Shown here piece by piece: positions 1 to 11,343 of a DNA stretch of 64,000 nucleotides; positions within the stretch are counted from its first letter, which is position 1, and every line of letters begins with the position of its first letter. This DNA is from Pseudoscleropodium purum (taxonomy: Eukaryota; Streptophyta; Bryopsida; Hypnales; Brachytheciaceae), in contig OZ017804.1 in NCBI GenBank assembly GCA_963969395.1, positions 1,116,001 through 1,180,000 of the forward strand. The letters are read 5' to 3'. The notes under the pieces were generated by a model. The model was not told the DNA's origin and did no database searches. It was given only the letters and a program-made list of their open reading frames with translations. The position numbers were made by a program, and so were the translations under genes.

Positions 1-497
1 GCAGTCGGCACTCCTTCCTTCCTTGGCCGTGTCCGGAATGATCCCGCTCTCGCCGCAGCGCGCACTTATTCCCGCGAACGCTACAATTCCCGTGAGCTTC
101 TTCGATTTCCGCCGGGGCTTGCGAATCACCCCCACGAACAGGAATTGAATCCATTGTCGGCGTCCCAGCCCCGTCCATTCCTCATTAGGGTATCTGCTCA
201 GAGGCTGGTTGGACGGAGAACAGGGGCAGGATCGCGGCGTCTTGGCATTGGCGTGGACAAGTTCGCAATTGTGGAACGCTTCTGGAACATCATCCCATCC
301 GTGCATTTCCAGGGCTATTTGGCACTTTGGAGATCTTTGTAGAAAGCGAGGGTACGGGTGTTGCAAACGCAGGGGTTTCCTGGCCGCATGCTGGAGACGA
401 TTGATGGCGTGGAGATGTTCTCTAGTATCACTCTGATTGTCGAGGTTTGAGAGGATTGAGAAGGTTGGGGTGACATTTAGGGTTCGGTTTTATGAGG

Positions 498-578
498 GTG
501 AGTAGCGAGTTACAGGGATTGTTTGCTTTTGGATAATTTTAGGTTGATTGTTTGCATGATTATTTGAAGCTTTTCCAG
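498..578 (+). other. Probable 5'-UTR intron of the E2 gene
   Basis: A GTGAGT donor begins at 498 and a TTTTCCAG acceptor ends at 578, 14 bases before the start codon at 593. The stretch is AT-rich compared with the GC-richer leader at 1-497, which fits an intron in the 5' leader. The leader at 1-497 has no conserved coding frame that I recognise and is probably promoter plus 5' UTR. Confidence 0.5.
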
Positions 579-592
579 TTCGATTAGACAAG

Positions 593-2834
593 ATGGCGGA
601 AGAGAAATACAACATGAGGAACCCGGCGGTCAAACGCATCCTTCAGGAAGTGAAGGAGATGCAGAGCAATCGCATTGCGGATTACATGAGCCTGCCTCTT
701 GAGGTATGCGTGAATTCTTTTCTAGGGATTGATTTCGCGTTGGTACGAGGATTCACCTTTTCATTTGCCTTGCAAATTGTTTGGAATTTTACGACTATCA
801 ATCACTTTTCACTGTAAAGTATGTTCACGCCTGATAATGCCTTCCGGTGTCAAATATGGGCATCTAAAAGATGCAAATGTTGAAACAAGAAGCTATGTAC
901 AATAATTTAGACAGAGTGTCTGACTTGTGTTTTCTGCACGAGCAGGACAACATATTTGAATGGCATTTTGCAATTCGTGGTCCTTCGGATTCAGAGTTTG
1001 AGGGTGGCATTTATCATGGCCGCATCCAGTTGCCTCCAGAGTATCCTTTCAAGCCTCCTGCCTTTGTGCTCCTCACAGTACGTATCCGACTGCCGTGTCG
1101 TTGGAATTTATCTCGAAATTAGTCAATAGTTTCTAATCTCTTAGCATAATCAAGAGCTCGAGATAGTGTTGTATATTATTGGTATTTCAATTCTGATTGT
1201 TGGATATTCAAACGAGACATGTTTCGTTTTTATCTTTGCAGCTCATTATCTCCGCTACTCTAGATAGGTGCACCTCGGGCATTCTCTGTTTCATGATGCT
1301 TGACCAGTAGCTTCGGATGTCTGGTTCTTGGTGGAAAAGTAGCTTGAAGTGTGTTCTCCTGAATGACATGTCTCATGTGTTATGAGTATTTCCTGACGCC
1401 CATTCGAAAGGGTGTGTAGAGTGCATTGTAATGCAAGAGATCAGTAGAGAGTGGTTTCAGTCACTGAACCAAGATTCAATTTGGTTTAAATTGGGTGCAC
1501 ACATTGGAAGATATTGATGGTTGTCAGTATTACTATGTGTTACTGCAGCCAAACGGTCGATTCGAAACTCAAACCAAGATATGTTTGAGCATTTCTCAAC
1601 ACCATCCAGAGCATTGGCAACCATCCTGGAGTGGTATGTATCTTATGGTTTGTTTGTGTCTTAAATTTTTTCCGTTTGGGCCTATTGATCAACAATATCA
1701 TAATCACTTGAAAGCTGTCGTAGTCTGTATAGAACTCGTGTTATAAGGCTGGAATAGTTAACTTTTTAATATGATTTCACAATACGAGTACACAATACGA
1801 GGTCTTAATTATTAGGCCATGGGAAGACTGTGGCCTACTATATCTTCTAAAACTGCTGTTTCAAATTAGTTTTTGATTTTTTTTTTTAGTACTTCTCATT
1901 GGCTTGACTTTGAGTATGCCTCTTTGCAATATTGTGATTCGGCATTTCGTTTTTAAGAGAACCCCGTTTCAGGCCTCAGTCACGGAAAAGATGATCTGAT
2001 GATAGTAAACTTCTCTAAATTTAAGTCCGTGTATGAGCAGTGCGGACAGCCCTGGTTGCTCTGATAGCGTTCATGCCTACAAAACCAGATGGTGCACTAG
2101 GGTCGTTGGATTACACCAAGGAGGAACGCCGGGCATTGGCCATCAAGTCAAGACTCGCAGCTCCAAAGTTCGGTAACGTAGAACGGCAAGCTTTAATTGA
2201 TGAGGTATTTTGACACTCTGATCGCCTCTCTGTTTTTCTGAGTCCTTTTTTTCAAGAGTGTTCGTGAAATTGTTCATGGTTGCGTCCATTCACTTCTGTT
2301 GTATGAATATTGCGTTTCTGTTTCACACAATAACGTACTTGTACCCCGCTTTGGGGATCTACCCAGATACATGAAGCTATGATTCAAAAACTTCCGCCAG
2401 TTCCCGAGCTGCCGTTTGCAAATGGGGAAGCGGAGTCTGTCGACGGTGATAATGGTGATCAAGAGTCTAACGAGGAGACCCTTACTGCCGAGGAGCCAGG
2501 AAGAGACACAGTGGATGAGAATATGCATGAGATTCGAGTGACTGCTAGTGATGGTCCAGTAGCTGTAAGCACCAGTTCAGAGGATCGGTCAGTCCCTCCT
2601 GGTGATGTTGCAGAGACACAACCCCAGCAGCAAACCCCTGCAGATGTCCATCTTATTCAAGCAGCTGCTGGCTCTCCGGCTATTCAAGGAAGACACGTAG
2701 CGCCACAACCGCCCAGTGATTCAACTTTGACATTTTTAGCTATTGCTTTGACAATTGCAATCCTTGCCTTGATTATCAAGAAATTGATGAGGTCACAAGC
2801 AATAGTACCAGAATCTTTACCACCAAAATTGTAG
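593..2834 (+). CDS. UBC32: ER tail-anchored ubiquitin-conjugating enzyme E2, UBC32/UBE2J type
   Basis: Five coding exons: 593-703, 946-1077, 1549-1633, 2041-2204 and 2367-2834. All junctions are GT-AG and in phase, giving 319 residues. Residues 1-165 form a UBC fold. The start MAEEKYNMRNPAVKR and the active-site segment TPNGRFETQTKICLSIS are typical of the Ubc6/UBE2J branch, which lacks the usual HPN motif; the catalytic cysteine is about residue 93. A variable acidic and Gln/Pro-rich linker (about 175-280) is followed by one hydrophobic segment at about 284-302 and a short basic tail, the layout of a tail-anchored ER protein. Known members pass ubiquitin to substrates in ER-associated degradation. 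Length is close to the roughly 310 residues of Arabidopsis UBC32. UBC33/34 are the alternative paralogue names. Confidence 0.93.
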
Positions 2835-3450
2835 TGGTGATCTCTCTTGCGTACTTAGTCAAATGAACGCAAGGTGGTGCTTTATTTGTCATTGATTTGG
2901 TAGCGGGGACTTTGTGACCATCAGTATTCGATCTGTACTGTAGAGTAATTTGGACTGTTCTCGGGAGTTCTGAAAACAGGTGGGAATGTTTTCATATCGC
3001 CTTGTTATCTTTCATTATGAAGATGATATATTGATATCTAGTGTATAGAGTAGGTAGATAGATTGATTGGCAATCCATCAGATACTTGGCGAGGTATTTT
3101 GCCGTTGCTCTTGATAATCAGAGTGTTTTGGTTCTTGGCACTGAGCATAAGCAGTTCTTGTCATGTGAATAGTGCTACTCTAGGGGAGCACCTGATTGTT
3201 TCTAGTCATCTGTATTTTTCTCTGTTCTTTCTGGTTATCGTTGTAAGTTAGAGACGACCTTGAAATCAATATGACTTCGCAAGGTACTGGTCTGAGATTG
3301 CAGCGGATATCTATGCTTTCCTGAAATTTTCATGTTTTCTGAACAAAAGGAACTGTCACAGTTGGCCTTGGTTAAATGCCATGTGATAAAGAGTTCCTCT
3401 TACTGTTGAGCCTTTTGGTACTGCATGCTATAAAAATCGATGGTGACATT
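2835..3450. other. 3' flank of the E2 gene
   Basis: Moderately AT-rich sequence directly after the E2 stop codon, probably 3' UTR for the first few hundred bases. Short open frames (for example 3063-3251) start in low-complexity hydrophobic sequence and show no domain. I see no RNA gene or repeat. Confidence 0.4.
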
Positions 3451-3830
3451 ATATTATCCCTGCAAGGACCAGGAGGCCCGAATTGGCCTCGTTACCTGCA
3501 TTGTGTTCCACTCAAGCTCTTATCCAGGAACTTGAGCAAGACCTGCTTGATGTTATATTAACCCTCAAAGGTTCAGGATTTTCTTCAGAACGGATTGTGG
3601 TCATTAGACGAGCAACAGTATTCTACAACGGATTCTGCAAAGGATGAGTAGCAGCAATTGGAAGAATACAACCATCTTCAGCAGTCTCAGAGGAACAGTA
3701 GCTGCTCCACAACAACCTATATGCTAAGTTGCAGGATCTGAAGAAGGGCTGCGTTTTCCAGCATGATCTGCGAACCACCCTCAGTTCCTGCAGACTGATC
3801 AACCTACAAAACCTAAAGATTAATTGCTCC
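3451..3830 (+). pseudogene. Possible decayed coding fragment, Gln/Ser-rich, unrecognised
   Basis: Composition is more gene-like than the surroundings. Around 3503-3620 one frame reads as a helical, acidic stretch (TQALIQELEQDLLDVILTLK), and another frame at about 3570-3700 is Gln/Ser-rich with stops in it (LEEYNHLQQSQRNSS). The frames do not join and no start or splice pattern is clear. It may be a relic exon of a coiled-coil or Q-rich protein, or the end of the E2 gene's 3' UTR. I do not recognise a family. Confidence 0.2.
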
Positions 3831-4102
3831 TCGTTATTTTGTAAGAAATATCACGAACTGACATAGTGACCTCCGTACGTTCCTCAACTCAGCCCACACA
3901 CACAAATAACACTGATTTACTAAAGAGTTCACTCCATATTGCGTTGAAGCATGGCGAGGGAGGGGACGAGGAGTTTTATTCGGCAACGTCCATGTTCGAT
4001 TCCTTGTTTCTAGCCAAGACTGCGTTTCCCGCCCCACTTCGGATGGGGGCTTCAAGCAAAATTCCTACACATCCTCCCCTACAGTCCTGAACCATCCAAT
4101 CG

Positions 4103-4111
4103 AAACCCTAA
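4103..4111 (+). promoter_or_regulatory. Telo-box AAACCCTAA
   Basis: An exact AAACCCTAA motif just before the GC-rich island at 4380-4610. Telo-boxes are known in plant promoters and 5' leaders, where TRB-type Myb proteins bind. Here no intact gene follows, so it supports the idea that this is the leader of a gene that has since been lost. Confidence 0.35.
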
Positions 4112-4379
4112 ATCGCCATCAATGAATGAATTATGTGATGATGATCTCCGTCGACCAGACCCTAAGGAGGAGAATCCGCAACAAGTCAGTGCAAATCAAA
4201 GTCAATCAAACAAAAGATGCAGAGCACTACTTGCAGAAGGAAGGGGGATCGAGCATGAAGGATGAATTGCAGAATGAGCAAAAAAGAAATTGTGACAAAA
4301 GGGAAGGTGGTCAGTGGAAGCATGCCAAGGTGGGTGATCTGCAGAGAACATTCGAGCCCGTGATCCCTCCACTACACAG

Positions 4380-4650
4380 AGCGGGAAGTGAACGCTGCTC
4401 GGTCGCCCGCCTGACGTGATGCCCTCCTCTCTAACGACGCCGCAATCCAACCCTCCGGCAGGATCTCGGCGCCGACTCCATGTTTGGAGTGGGCAGGCCC
4501 CTCTACACGTCTCCGCAGGCCCCAAGCCCCGTATCCACGCCCTCCTTCTCCCGCTCGGGTAACAGGCGGTCGCTACCCCGCCCAGATAGAAGATGAGGCT
4601 CCAGTCTTGACCCATATACGCCACCTGAACCCCAGCACCAATCGTTATGG
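4380..4650 (+). pseudogene. GC-rich island, possible orphan first exon
   Basis: A GC-rich patch in AT-rich DNA. An ATG at about 4480 opens a Pro/Ser/Arg-rich frame (begins MFGVGRPLYTSPQAPSPV) that meets TGA after about 40 codons and then continues in the same frame for about 20 more proline-rich codons before a second stop. This could be the disordered N-terminus of a gene whose body was lost, with one in-frame stop. No homologue is recognised. The opposite strand is also open for 164 codons (4202-4696) but looks like a GC-driven shadow. Confidence 0.25.
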
Positions 4651-5272
4651 GATTAATTTCAGTTGTTCCCTTGGTGTTCGCTCTTCCAATACCCAAATAT
4701 TTAAGGACTGAATTTCAATCCAATTTCATTTTTGATTAGAGTATGGAATGATCTTTGCTCATTTACCAATTTCACCAAAGAAAGTCGCTTGTAGCTAACT
4801 TTGTCCAAATAGCACCGGGGCCCTTTTGAAGAAGGTAGTTACTTAAACTTCCTCAAGGTAACTTCAAACAACGTAAAGTCTCTTCTCACTTCTTTGATTC
4901 AAAACCAATAAACCAATAAATGATTATGCTTTTGACTTTCAACACAATGTTTTTTAGCAATTGTAATCACTTCCCTTCCTACATTCCAAGTGGAAACCCA
5001 AATCTACTCAAAAGTGTGATATTCATTGTAAAAATTATGCATGGTGCTTAGTGAATAGCCAACACTTATTTTATTGTTGTTGCCTTTGTAATTGGAATGA
5101 GTTCAAAATTAGACAAAATAAGAATCTAGATTACTTTCTCAATGTCTCATGCACAAGATTACAAGGATTTAATTTGACCACCTCCTCAAAAAAATTGTGA
5201 ATTTTTCTTCTATCCAATGTACATTAAGAGTCTATTCTTTCAAATGCCCATTACAAAATCCAATGGATAGTG
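4651..5272. other. AT-rich intergenic DNA, no feature seen
   Basis: Low-complexity AT-rich sequence up to the TA that flanks the Tc1-like element. Only short chance open frames are present. Confidence 0.5.
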
Positions 5273-5274
5273 TA

Positions 5275-5852
5275 CAGTGGGGTACCACTCAAAATGTCGT
5301 TTTCAAATTCGCAGTGAGAAAAATTTCAATACTACCAACTTTGAAAGCCTCCCGAGAGCTCAACAACTCGTATTTTACCACAAAATTTTTACCAAAGAAT
5401 TATCTTTAGGTTAATTATATGTATGACAAATTTCAAGGCCAAAAGATTCACCGAAAAAAAGTTATTCAAAATCTACCAACATTGGTAGTTGTGGAAATTT
5501 TTTCACTGCTGCCAACTTTGACAGCCTCCTAAAGATTGAATTTTTTTTTTGCCATGAAATTCTTGGAACAAAAACCTCTTTATGTTGATAATATATGATA
5601 AAAATTTCAAGACCAAAAGATTAATACAAAAAAAGATATTAACAATCTACCAACATGTGTCGTCTTGAGAAACAATTGTGAAAACTGTTTCACTACTTCA
5701 ACTTTGACACCCTCCCAAGGGCTGAAAAATTGCTTATTTACCATGAAATTTTTGGTACAACATGATCTTTATGATAACAATATTCATGCCAAATTTTAAG
5801 GTAAAAAAATTTATACAAAAAAAAATATTTACAATCTACCAATGTGTATGTC
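5275..5852 (+). repeat. Left terminal arm of the Tc1-like element, three ~180-bp units
   Basis: After the outer terminus the arm contains three head-to-tail units starting near 5335, 5512 and 5698. Each begins around CCAACTTTGA(C/A)AGCCTCC, runs through a 'tttaccatgaaattttt' stretch and ends in an 'aatctaccaa' stretch. Spacing is 177 and 186 bp. The inner border overlaps the last codons of the transposase, whose stop codon lies at 5836-5838 on the minus strand. Confidence 0.8.
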
Positions 5853-6330
5853 CTCCATTTGCCTCAATCATTGCTTGTAACCTAAGGGCATAGAATGACA
5901 TAGTTGAAGGAACTTTGTACCATTGATTAACCTCCACTCTCTCTCAATAACTACCTTCAAGTCATTTAAATTTTTGGACATATTGGGCCATGTTGCACAA
6001 CATCTTTCAAAATCTTTCAAAGGTTCTCAATTGAATTGAGATCGGGAGAATTTGTAGGCCAATCGAGCTTCTCCAAAAGGTGTGTTTGTCTCCATTCTTC
6101 ACATACTTTGCTACAATGGACAAGTGCGCCATCTTCCATGAGCAATCCGTGTGGCACTCTACTCATAAAATGAAGCAACTCGACATTGTAGACCGCTTCA
6201 ACAAAATCCTTAGCAGAACGTCTATGTTTGGGTATAAAAACAAGTTGTGACTTTTGCCCTCCAACAAATGCACTCCAAATCATCAAAGAAGTTCTTCCAC
6301 TCTTAAAATTTGGAACTAAAAATTATGATT
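5836..6330 (-). pseudogene. Tc1-type transposase, C-terminal catalytic part, broken
   Basis: The best open stretch is 6017-6286 on the minus strand. It shows MMIWSAFVGG, then MEDGALVHCSK (second catalytic Asp) and DWPTNSPDLNSIEN (third catalytic residue, Glu), with 34 residues between Asp and Glu: the DD34E signature. Next, a TGA replaces the Trp codon expected after IENL. Beyond a further frameshift the family's C-terminal segment is still readable (VIEREW... and IEANGGHTHW, stop at 5836-5838). Upstream of about 6330 the frame is closed and no helix-turn-helix domain fits before the right arm. A DDE transposase would cut and paste at TA; this copy cannot be active. Confidence 0.85.
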
Positions 6331-6425
6331 AGAGATTGCATCATCTGGAGAATTTCAATTTAGAAGCATGATTGTCTAACATACTTCAACAATTTCAATG
6401 TCTTTAATAAAAGGTATCTCACAAC

Positions 6426-7003
6426 TACACACATTGGTAGATTGTAAATATTTTTTTTGTATAAATTTTTTGACCTTGAAATTTGGCATGAATGTTGTTA
6501 TCATAAAGAGCATGTTGTGCCAAAAATTTCATGGTAAATAAGCAATTTTTCAGCCGTTGGGAGGGTGTCAAAGTTGAAGTAGTGAAACGGTTTTCACAAT
6601 TGTTTCTCAAAACAACACATGTTGGTAGATTGTTAATATCTTTTTTTGTATTAATTTTTTGGTCTTGAAATTTTTATCATATGTTATTAACATAAAGAGG
6701 TTTTTGTTCCAAGAATTTCATGGCAAAAAAAAAATAATTCAATCTTTGGGAGGCTGTCAAATTTGGCAGCAGTGAAAAAATTTCCACATCTACCAATGTT
6801 GGTAGATTTTGAATAACTTTTTTTAGATGAATCTTTTGGCTTTGAAATTTGTCATACGTATAATTAACTTAAAGATAATTCTTTGGTAAAAATTTTATGG
6901 TAAAATACAAATTTTTGAGCACTTGAGAGGCTTTCAAAGTTGGCAGTATTGAAATTTTTCTCACTGCGAATTCGAAAACAACATTTTGATTGGTACCCCA
7001 CTG
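6426..7003 (-). repeat. Right terminal arm of the Tc1-like element, inverted copy of the left arm
   Basis: Reading the minus strand from 7003 inward reproduces the same three ~180-bp units as the left arm with modest divergence. The inner border near 6426 also contains the inverse of the sequence that encodes the transposase C-terminus in the left arm (ACACATTGGTAG). The whole element could therefore fold into a stem of nearly 580 bp. Confidence 0.8.
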
Positions 7004-7005
7004 TA

Positions 7006-8537
7006 CATGAAGCAAAGCTTTTCTTTTCAATTTTTTGAAATGGATGAAAAGGCTACATATATTTCCCTATTAGTGTCGATCAACATGGCAATTTCAAACA
7101 AAATGAGATAGTTTAAGGTGATAGGGGTTACTCCATTGGCTAAACAATTGGTGAATTATTTTTATCATTCCTTTTTTTTTTTTGGCGATCATTGTGTGAT
7201 CATGAAATGTACAGTACAAGTGGCGATTTCGACAATTTTGAGCAAGTCAATTGGCAAAGTGGAACAAAATTACAAGGTCACCCCAAATATAGGGAACAAT
7301 TCAAACATGCTAGGTATATCATGAAATCCGAAGGCCTACCTAACAAAACCACACTGCAAGTTCTAAGAAGTCCCAAACCTACCTTGCATGGAAGAATTCA
7401 ATCTCCAATTCTTAAAAACTTTGCCCTCATGAAATCTTGAAATTAGACCTACACACCCCCAAACACCCCTCCAACACCTAAATAAGTCTACTGAAAGGAA
7501 TCTTAATCATTCATAACATGAATTCCGCAATAGAAATTGCAGTTTCAAACGACATGAATTGAGCAACACAAATCTAATTGGCTCAAATGACAGGAATTGA
7601 GCAACAGAAATGAAATTTGAAGCATGTTACAGACTCCATCACTTGCACGCACCCACCCTAAGCTTCCAATGCCACAGTCAGGAAATGAAACAAAAATCTC
7701 CAATCAGTATGGAAACAGAACCAAGAGTGTGATCAAACAGGGCAGCAACTGCGAGTAACAAGTCCATCAGAGTACAGAATACGATTCCAAGTCTTGAAAC
7801 TCCATTCGCAAAACATGCCTATGAGCAGCGGTACCCTAAACATCATGCACCTCAAGACATATATACCAGCAACATTGGAGGGGAAAATACACCTAGGCCA
7901 CATTATCTCCTTTTGCGCTAATTTCAGTGCTTCCAAGGCAGCCTGCTCTGCCTTTTTTTTATGCATCTTGCGCAAGATTGGTAGCCTGCACAGCATTCCC
8001 GACAACATCACCCGTGAAGCCCTCATCAGTACACCCCATTGTGCAAAGATAGCAGTCCCAAACCGAAATTGAACCCTATTGAACCTCTCCAAAGACAACA
8101 CTCCGAAAATCAAAGTGCAATGACAATCAGACACGACAAGGCAGAGGAGAGTGACCACACTCAAAACACATAAGTTACCAAAATCTCTACTGAGTAAAAC
8201 CCAAAGCTGCAAAGACAGAACACTTGAGGACTGTATAAATTAATAGGCGCTTCTAATGCGGTCATGAAGGCCACCCGCCTCCATTGCAAAAAAACGAGCA
8301 ATTAATCCAGAAAACATGCACATCATGAAATGAATGAAGAGTAAGAGAAGCTCCCTGAAATTCCAGTCCTCTTGCTCCTCCTACACTGGCAAGTGGCAAC
8401 GTTGTACAACTAGCCTCCACTATGACTTCATCAAGGCAAACATAGAGCCTACTCTCGCTAGGACTTGGGCGAAATTATGATCACTTCCCCCACAACACTG
8501 GCAACAAAATGCAATCTTACGACGAAGCGACAAGGAA
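7006..8537. other. Intergenic DNA with a slightly GC-richer core
   Basis: 7006-7440 is AT-rich. 7600-8530 is closer to 45% GC and holds a 159-codon open frame on the minus strand (7733-8212) with no recognisable domain. Its piece KKKAEQAALEALKLAQKE looks helical but has no supporting domain context. This may be a decayed gene or an old transposon. Confidence 0.35.
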
Positions 8538-8539
8538 TA

Positions 8540-9085
8540 AGGTAAACCTGCCTATGACAGGCAGAATGGCCGATCTGTCCTATTGCCATTGACAAAAAAA
8601 ATCTGATTTTTTTTTTGTACAAAGATAAATGTGAGAAATGAAGGAAGCAACTAGAATTTTATTTTTTCGACAAAATATGAATTTTTTGTGAATTTTCGAA
8701 GTTTGCTGTCCAGTTTGCTCAAAAAAGTCTGTAGACTACCCCAAATTAGCAGAAAAGTGTTTCCATGATGGTCATCTTACCACCCAAAGCAGTCATAATA
8801 TTCTTTAACATGGTTACAAGATTTCCTAACATGGATATGACATAAAGAAATTAAAAAATAACTTTTTACTAACAGTTTACACTAGAAAGGTGTCAATGTT
8901 CTATCACAGTTATTAATAACTCCATAACCATATTCCAAGGCTTTGATGACAACTAAAAATCAACCTAATGTAGTCTTAATTCTATTTTTAAGAAAAAGTT
9001 TCTCATGGGTTGATAGAAGACTGTAATGGGGGAGTTCCCTAGGTGCCTGTCATGGGTGATTTGCCTATCATAGGTAGGTTTACCT
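8540..9085. mobile_element. 546-bp inverted-repeat element with TA flanks (MITE-like)
   Basis: The left end reads AGGTAAACCTGCCTATGACA and the right end is its inverse with a few mismatches (ATCATAGGTAGGTTTACCT). TA lies on both sides (8538-8539 and 9086-9087). The interior is AT-rich and non-coding. A TA-flanked non-autonomous element of the Tc1/mariner or Stowaway kind is the simplest reading; the superfamily is inferred from the flank only. Confidence 0.6.
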
Positions 9086-11339
9086 TAAATCCTCACACGG
9101 GGAATGAACAATAGTGAAGAGATCTCTTAAAAAACAAGTGCTTGAAGTTATGAGTTCCAATCGTGGGTGATAATCACATAGTGGCTAGGGCAAGAACCCT
9201 AAACCCCTGTGATACGGACATCAATCCCTCACATTAATGGCCATGAAAAAATTCTATCCATGAAAAAAAAAAGCCTCGATGTGAAGTATGAACTGTATAA
9301 CCTTAGAAGAGGATAGTCTCCATCCTTTCTAAGTTACTACAATCTTATTTCTGGGAAAAACAATGGTCACCTATATAATAATTGCCTTCAACATGAAGAT
9401 TTCAAAAATTCTATCCATCAAAAAAAACTAAACAAACTTTACTTCACCTAATAGTTCTAACTTGTTTTTAAAACTAATTCCTACAAACTTTTGCTTAAAA
9501 TGTACAATTTCTAATGATATAAAACCTAGGGTCTTTCTTGAATACAACTATTTTCAACAATATGAAAATTCATAATTATTTCATTCATGCATTGTTCCAA
9601 AAGATCATGAAAAAAGCATTTGGATTCCTCTTTTAACCTTTGACAAAAAAACTAGACAATTGAATAATACAAAGCAAACTCAAATGTTTATTTAGGTGAT
9701 TTTCCATGCAATTACATTCTCAATGTCATAAAATATAATAATCGAAGAATCTTCACAATTGATTTTTTGTTTTTTTGTTCTTATAAAATTCTAGACATTA
9801 TAATTAATCCCTCATGGACTAAAGAACCCACTTTGGAACTTTTGAGAACTTAAAAGTGCTATGATGACTTCATAATTAAAAAATTTTGCATGATTTTTTT
9901 AATTATAAATGCTCGTTATCCTAATCTACATATATTACAAGAAAAATGGATATTTTATTTGAGTTTTAAAGTATAGTCTTAGATATAAGATTATAATTAA
10001 TGACCTTTAAAGTGATTTTCAACAAAATTTTACTAAAAAAACATGAAAAATACTTGAAAATGTACTTAAAACATCCCTTTTGTAGTGATGTAAAGCTCTA
10101 TTTTAATGTCATTATGATAAATATTGCAAAAGCTAAAAGTGTTTTTTTAATTTCAATGTCAAAGTGGGAAATTGAAAATATATCCTAATCAAGGGTTAAT
10201 TAATTTTATTCAAATGTATAGACAAATAAAAACCCAAAAACATTTGAACCATTTAATTCAAATAATGATGTGAAAGTTATGAAGAATTTGATTCTACAGG
10301 CAATGGAAATAAAAATATTGTATAATAAAAGTTCTTTTTCAAACTCAATTTTGAAAATCTTCAAAGAAAAATAAATAAATAAATACATCAAAATTTAATC
10401 TAATATTTTTACCATAATTAGGATTAACAATTCTTGATTTCTTGCAAAAGAAATTAGTAGTAGTTTAGTGGGTTTTTTCATTGAGTACCACTTTTCACTT
10501 TATATTTTTTTAAGATGAATATTCAAGTTTCTTTATTTAAATTTTTTGTGTATATTCTCAACCCATTTTTCAACATATTGATTCAAACATACAAATTATG
10601 AAACATATTTGTTTTTTTCTAAAAATATTGAAAGAAAAAACTTCATCTTTGAAAATGACAAGCAAAGCCTACATTTGAAGTTTAAGCACATTAAATTTAG
10701 AGGGTTGCTACTATGTGAGCCTAAGAACATGAGGACATAAATTTGAAAGACTATACACCTATCTTATATGTGTTTATATTATATAAACCTTCTACAATCA
10801 TAATATAGGTATAACTATAATGTAGGTACTTATATTATAGATGTTTTTATTATAAGCACCTTCAATGGTTGTAGTATATCTACTTATATACATGCTCAAA
10901 GCTCATATGCTCACATTTTCATGCTCATATACTAGCATCATTGATTAAACTTGCAATTGGTAGAGACATTCACTCTAAAATTTTAAAGAAATGTACTTGA
11001 ACAAATTAACAAAAAGATTATATTGTTGGATTTGTTAAGAAATTGATATATTGTAGTTGTAGGACATTGTCAATGAAAAAAAACTCTACTAAAAATAGAT
11101 GAATTTTTTTTTTAAATCATTTTTCAAAAAACAAAAAAATGTATGGTGAAAAAGAGTATTGGAGCAAAATTCTATTTTTCGTTAATTGAATTGACCAATT
11201 CAAAACTAAAACTTGTAGAATTTGGTTTAAAGGTTTTTCCACATTGTTTTTTCTTAAGCAAGGAGTCCAAGTCATTGAAGGATTTATGATGAAAGCAAAG
11301 AATTCATGCTTTTGCTCCATTTCATGCCTTTTGTGCTAC
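9086..11339. other. AT-rich intergenic DNA
   Basis: No gene. A segment at about 10200-10400 resembles, in reverse, an internal part of the ~920-bp TTAA-flanked repeat (the 'aaagttatga...' and 'actcaattttgaaaat' stretches), so a worn partial copy may lie here. Simple A/T runs dominate the rest. Confidence 0.4.
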
Positions 11340-11343
11340 TTAA

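Larger units (their letters stand above)
5275..7003 (-). mobile_element. Tc1/mariner-superfamily element (DD34E) with long repeat-built terminal arms
   Basis: The element starts CAGTGGGGTACCA at 5275 and ends with the inverse TGGTACCCCACTG at 7003. Each end is flanked by TA (5273-5274 and 7004-7005), the classic Tc1/mariner target duplication. Length is 1729 bp. The left arm (5275 to about 5852) and right arm (about 6426-7003) are inverted copies of about 577 bp. The interior of about 570 bp carries the C-terminal part of a transposase on the minus strand. The N-terminal DNA-binding half is absent and the transposase is broken, so this is a non-autonomous copy. The short TIR, the TA target and the DD34E spacing agree on the Tc1 branch. 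Confidence 0.9.

Noticed and set aside
4202..4696. 164-codon frame on the minus strand
   Set aside because: It lies over the GC-rich island, has no domain, and its Cys/His/Arg-rich composition is what a GC-rich antisense frame gives. The plus-strand frame is at least as gene-like.
7733..8212. 159-codon minus-strand frame with a dsRNA-binding-like helix (KKAEQAALEALKL)
   Set aside because: Only one short helical piece resembles a domain; the rest is hydrophobic and unsupported, and no neighbouring exon completes a dsRBD.
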